This document shows, in pieces, positions 62,045-64,000 of a DNA stretch of 64,000 nucleotides; positions within the stretch are counted from its first letter, which is position 1, and every line of letters begins with the position of its first letter. Under the pieces are notes generated by a model, which had not been told where the DNA came from, searched no databases, and saw nothing but the letters and a program-made list of their open reading frames with translations. Source of the stretch: Hydrogenophaga sp. (GTDB lineage Bacteria > Pseudomonadota > Gammaproteobacteria > Burkholderiales > Burkholderiaceae_C). Where the stretch lies: positions 32,141 to 96,140 of the forward strand of contig JAGXSV010000002.1 of assembly GCA_018333605.1 (NCBI GenBank), read 5' to 3'. A program made the translations under genes and the position numbers.

Positions 62045-62359
62045 CTACTGGGTTGGGATTTCGTCGTCGGGCAGGGCAAAGTCGCCGCGCTGGTAGGCCG
62101 CCACCACCGCTTCGGCCTCGGCCATGCGGTGCGCGGGCACCATCACCCGCACCGGGATGGCGCTGGCCAGCAGCGAGTGGGTTTGCACCAGGTGGGCGTC
62201 GGCCACCACCGCGGGCACGCCGCCGGCTTGCAGGCAACCGCGCAGCAAATAGGCTTCGGTGGGACTGAAAAAAGTGACCAGCGTTTGCCAGTCGCCTTCG
62301 GCCGGGTCGTAGGGGCTGTCGCCGTGCATGGGTCTCCGATCGTTATTTGCGTGGCTCAT
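62045..62359 (-). CDS. DUF2007-like putative signal-transducing protein
   Basis: WQTLVTFFSPTEAYLLRGCLQAGGVPAVVADAHLVQTHSLLASAIPVRVMVPAHRMAEAEAVV. Confidence 0.7.
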   Translation of the reverse strand: MSHANNDRRPMHGDSPYDPAEGDWQTLVTFFSPTEAYLLRGCLQAGGVPAVVADAHLVQTHSLLASAIPVRVMVPAHRMAEAEAVVAAYQRGDFALPDDEIPTQ

Positions 62360-62448
62360 GGTCTTGCGCCATCTGGACTGCAGTGTGAAAGAGTTTTGAC
62401 CAAAAATCCAATGAAATTGCGCAGCGTCCGCCATAAGCCTGGCAAATA

Positions 62449-63390
62449 ATGGACGCCATGATGAAGCCCGAAACCCAACGCCCGGTCCTGCCCGCGGTGG
62501 AGCCGCAAACGCTGCGGGCCTTTGCCGCTGTGGCGCGCGAAGGCAATGTGTCGCGCGCGGCCCAGCGCCTGCACCTGAGCCAGCCGGCGGTGAGCCTGCA
62601 GCTGAAAACCCTGAGCGAAGCCACCGGGCTGGTGCTGTTTGCCCGCACGCCGCAGGGCATGGCGCTCACTCACGACGGCGCTGCCCTGCTGCCCCTGGCC
62701 GACAAAGCCCTGGCCGCGCTGGCCGACTTTGGCCAGGCCGCTGCCGCGCTGCACACCACGGTGCGCGGCACGCTGCGCATCGGCACCATTCTCGACCCGG
62801 AATTCACCCGCCTGGGCGCTTTTTTGAAGCAACTGGTGGAAACCAGCCCCCAGGTGGGCACCGAGCTGAGCCAGAGCATGAGCGGCGACGTGCTGGCGCG
62901 TCTGGGGCGCCGCGAGCTGGACGTGGGCTTTTTTCTGGACCTGCCACACGATCCGCTGGACGCCACGTACCGGCTGCGTCCGCTCACCCGTTTCACCTAC
63001 CGCGTGCTGGCGCCGGCGGGCTGGGGGCCGCAGGTGCGCGGCAAAGACTGGAAGGCGCTCGCCGCCCTGCCCTGGCTGGCCACCCCGCCCGCCAGCGCGC
63101 ACCACCGGCTGCAGCGCCGCGTGTTTGGCCCCGGTTCACTCACCGGCCTGGAGCCCCGGCGCGTGGCGCTGGTGGACCAGGAAGCGTCCATGCTGGACCT
63201 GGTGAAAAGCGGTGTGGGCCTGAGCCTGGTGCGCGACTCGATTACCATGCGCGAAGCACAGGCGCGCGGCCTGGTGGTGGCCGACCAGGTGGCGCTGGAG
63301 TGCGACCTCAGCTTCATCTGCCTGGCCGAGCGGGCCGGCGAACCGGTGCTGGCCAGCGCCTGGGCCGCGCTGGACGCGGTGTGGGGTTGA
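62449..63390 (+). CDS. LysR-family transcriptional regulator
   Basis: LRAFAAVAREGNVSRAAQRLHLSQPAVSLQLKTLSEATGLVLFAR. Confidence 0.95.
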   Translation: MDAMMKPETQRPVLPAVEPQTLRAFAAVAREGNVSRAAQRLHLSQPAVSLQLKTLSEATGLVLFARTPQGMALTHDGAALLPLADKALAALADFGQAAAALHTTVRGTLRIGTILDPEFTRLGAFLKQLVETSPQVGTELSQSMSGDVLARLGRRELDVGFFLDLPHDPLDATYRLRPLTRFTYRVLAPAGWGPQVRGKDWKALAALPWLATPPASAHHRLQRRVFGPGSLTGLEPRRVALVDQEASMLDLVKSGVGLSLVRDSITMREAQARGLVVADQVALECDLSFICLAERAGEPVLASAWAALDAVWG

Positions 63391-63428
63391 AGGGTTGAAG
63401 GGTTGAGCAGGCTTTCCTTGCACCTTAC

Positions 63429-64000
63429 TCAACGGCGACCGGGTGCTGCCGCGGCCAGCTGCTCACAGCGCGCCGCATCCAGCGGCTGCCCGGCCTCGCG
63501 AAAGCGCGCGGCGGCGGCCGCAAACCGGGCCACGGCGTCGTCTGCGCTGTCGCCACGGGCAGCGGCCAGGTGGCCGCGCACCTCGTCGTGCGCGGCGTAC
63601 CACGCCGGCAGGCGCATCACCACGTTGGCGAGGTAGGCGCATTGGGCTTCGTGCTGACTGGCCAGCGTCAGCTCACCGGCGCGGGCGGCGGCAATGGCGG
63701 CGGGCACGGCAAAGGTGATACGGCAGCCGGGGCAGGTTTCCAGCGGGCCACGCACCGACACGCTGGCGTCTTCCATCACATGCAACGCCGCAGCCGGGTC
63801 GTCGGCGTGCAGGTTGATGCGGGTGCCGTAAATGCGGTCCAGCAAGTGAAAGCCGATATCGGTCTGGCGCGCCACGTCCAGGGCTTCATCAATCAGGGCC
63901 TGAGCCTCGTCGCGTCGGCCTTCGTGCAGCGCCACCTCGGCCAGCCGCTGCAGCGACAGCGCTTCGCCCACCGACCCGCCAATGGCGCGGTGCAGGCGGG
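63429..64000 (-). CDS. TPR-containing protein (C-terminal part; continues past window edge)
   Basis: Frame open to 64000 (LHRAIGGSVGEALSLQRLAEVALHEGRRDEAQALIDEALDVAR). Confidence 0.6.
   Translation of the reverse strand, partial: RLHRAIGGSVGEALSLQRLAEVALHEGRRDEAQALIDEALDVARQTDIGFHLLDRIYGTRINLHADDPAAALHVMEDASVSVRGPLETCPGCRITFAVPAAIAAARAGELTLASQHEAQCAYLANVVMRLPAWYAAHDEVRGHLAAARGDSADDAVARFAAAAARFREAGQPLDAARCEQLAAAAPGRR

Overview
64 kb of a high-GC betaproteobacterial chromosome; gene content and order look like Comamonadaceae/Burkholderiales. No rRNA, tRNA, CRISPR or transposase was recognised. (1) 1-18 kb is a surface-polysaccharide locus: O-antigen ligase/polymerase-like protein, rfbB/D/A/C, Wzm/Wzt ABC exporter with an extended Wzt C-terminus, a 1150-aa methyltransferase-glycosyltransferase fusion, an acyltransferase broken by one in-frame amber codon, two further GT2s, WbaP-like and ManC. 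It contains a MntA/HepT toxin-antitoxin pair inside the rhamnose genes and a ParD/ParE-like pair. (2) 18-36 kb is mostly housekeeping: OmpR-type two-component system, acyl-CoA ligase, AmpG-like MFS, M48 peptidase, MBL hydrolase, exoIII/pyrE, gatCAB, mreBCD-mrdA, TauE/SafE. (3) 36.7-59.4 kb is a complete minus-strand [NiFe]-hydrogenase locus in the Ralstonia eutropha MBH order: hoxK-G-(orf)-Z-(higA-like)-M-L-O-Q-R-T-V-hypA-B-F-C-D-E-(orf)-X-hoxA-B-C-J. It encodes an O2-tolerant type membrane hydrogenase plus an H2-sensing regulatory hydrogenase circuit. (4) 59.9-64 kb holds a GMC oxidoreductase, a DUF2007-like protein, a LysR regulator and a TPR protein. The most unusual signals are in the hydrogenase locus: many ~70-85 bp palindromic GC-rich repeats lie at gene junctions. 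Several are read in frame as terminal extensions of maturation proteins (HypC, HypB, HoxR, HoxT, HoxM) while stop/start coupling to the next gene is kept. There are also three non-canonical genes: a 72-80 aa membrane microprotein, an orphan HigA-like regulator and a 182-aa protein.
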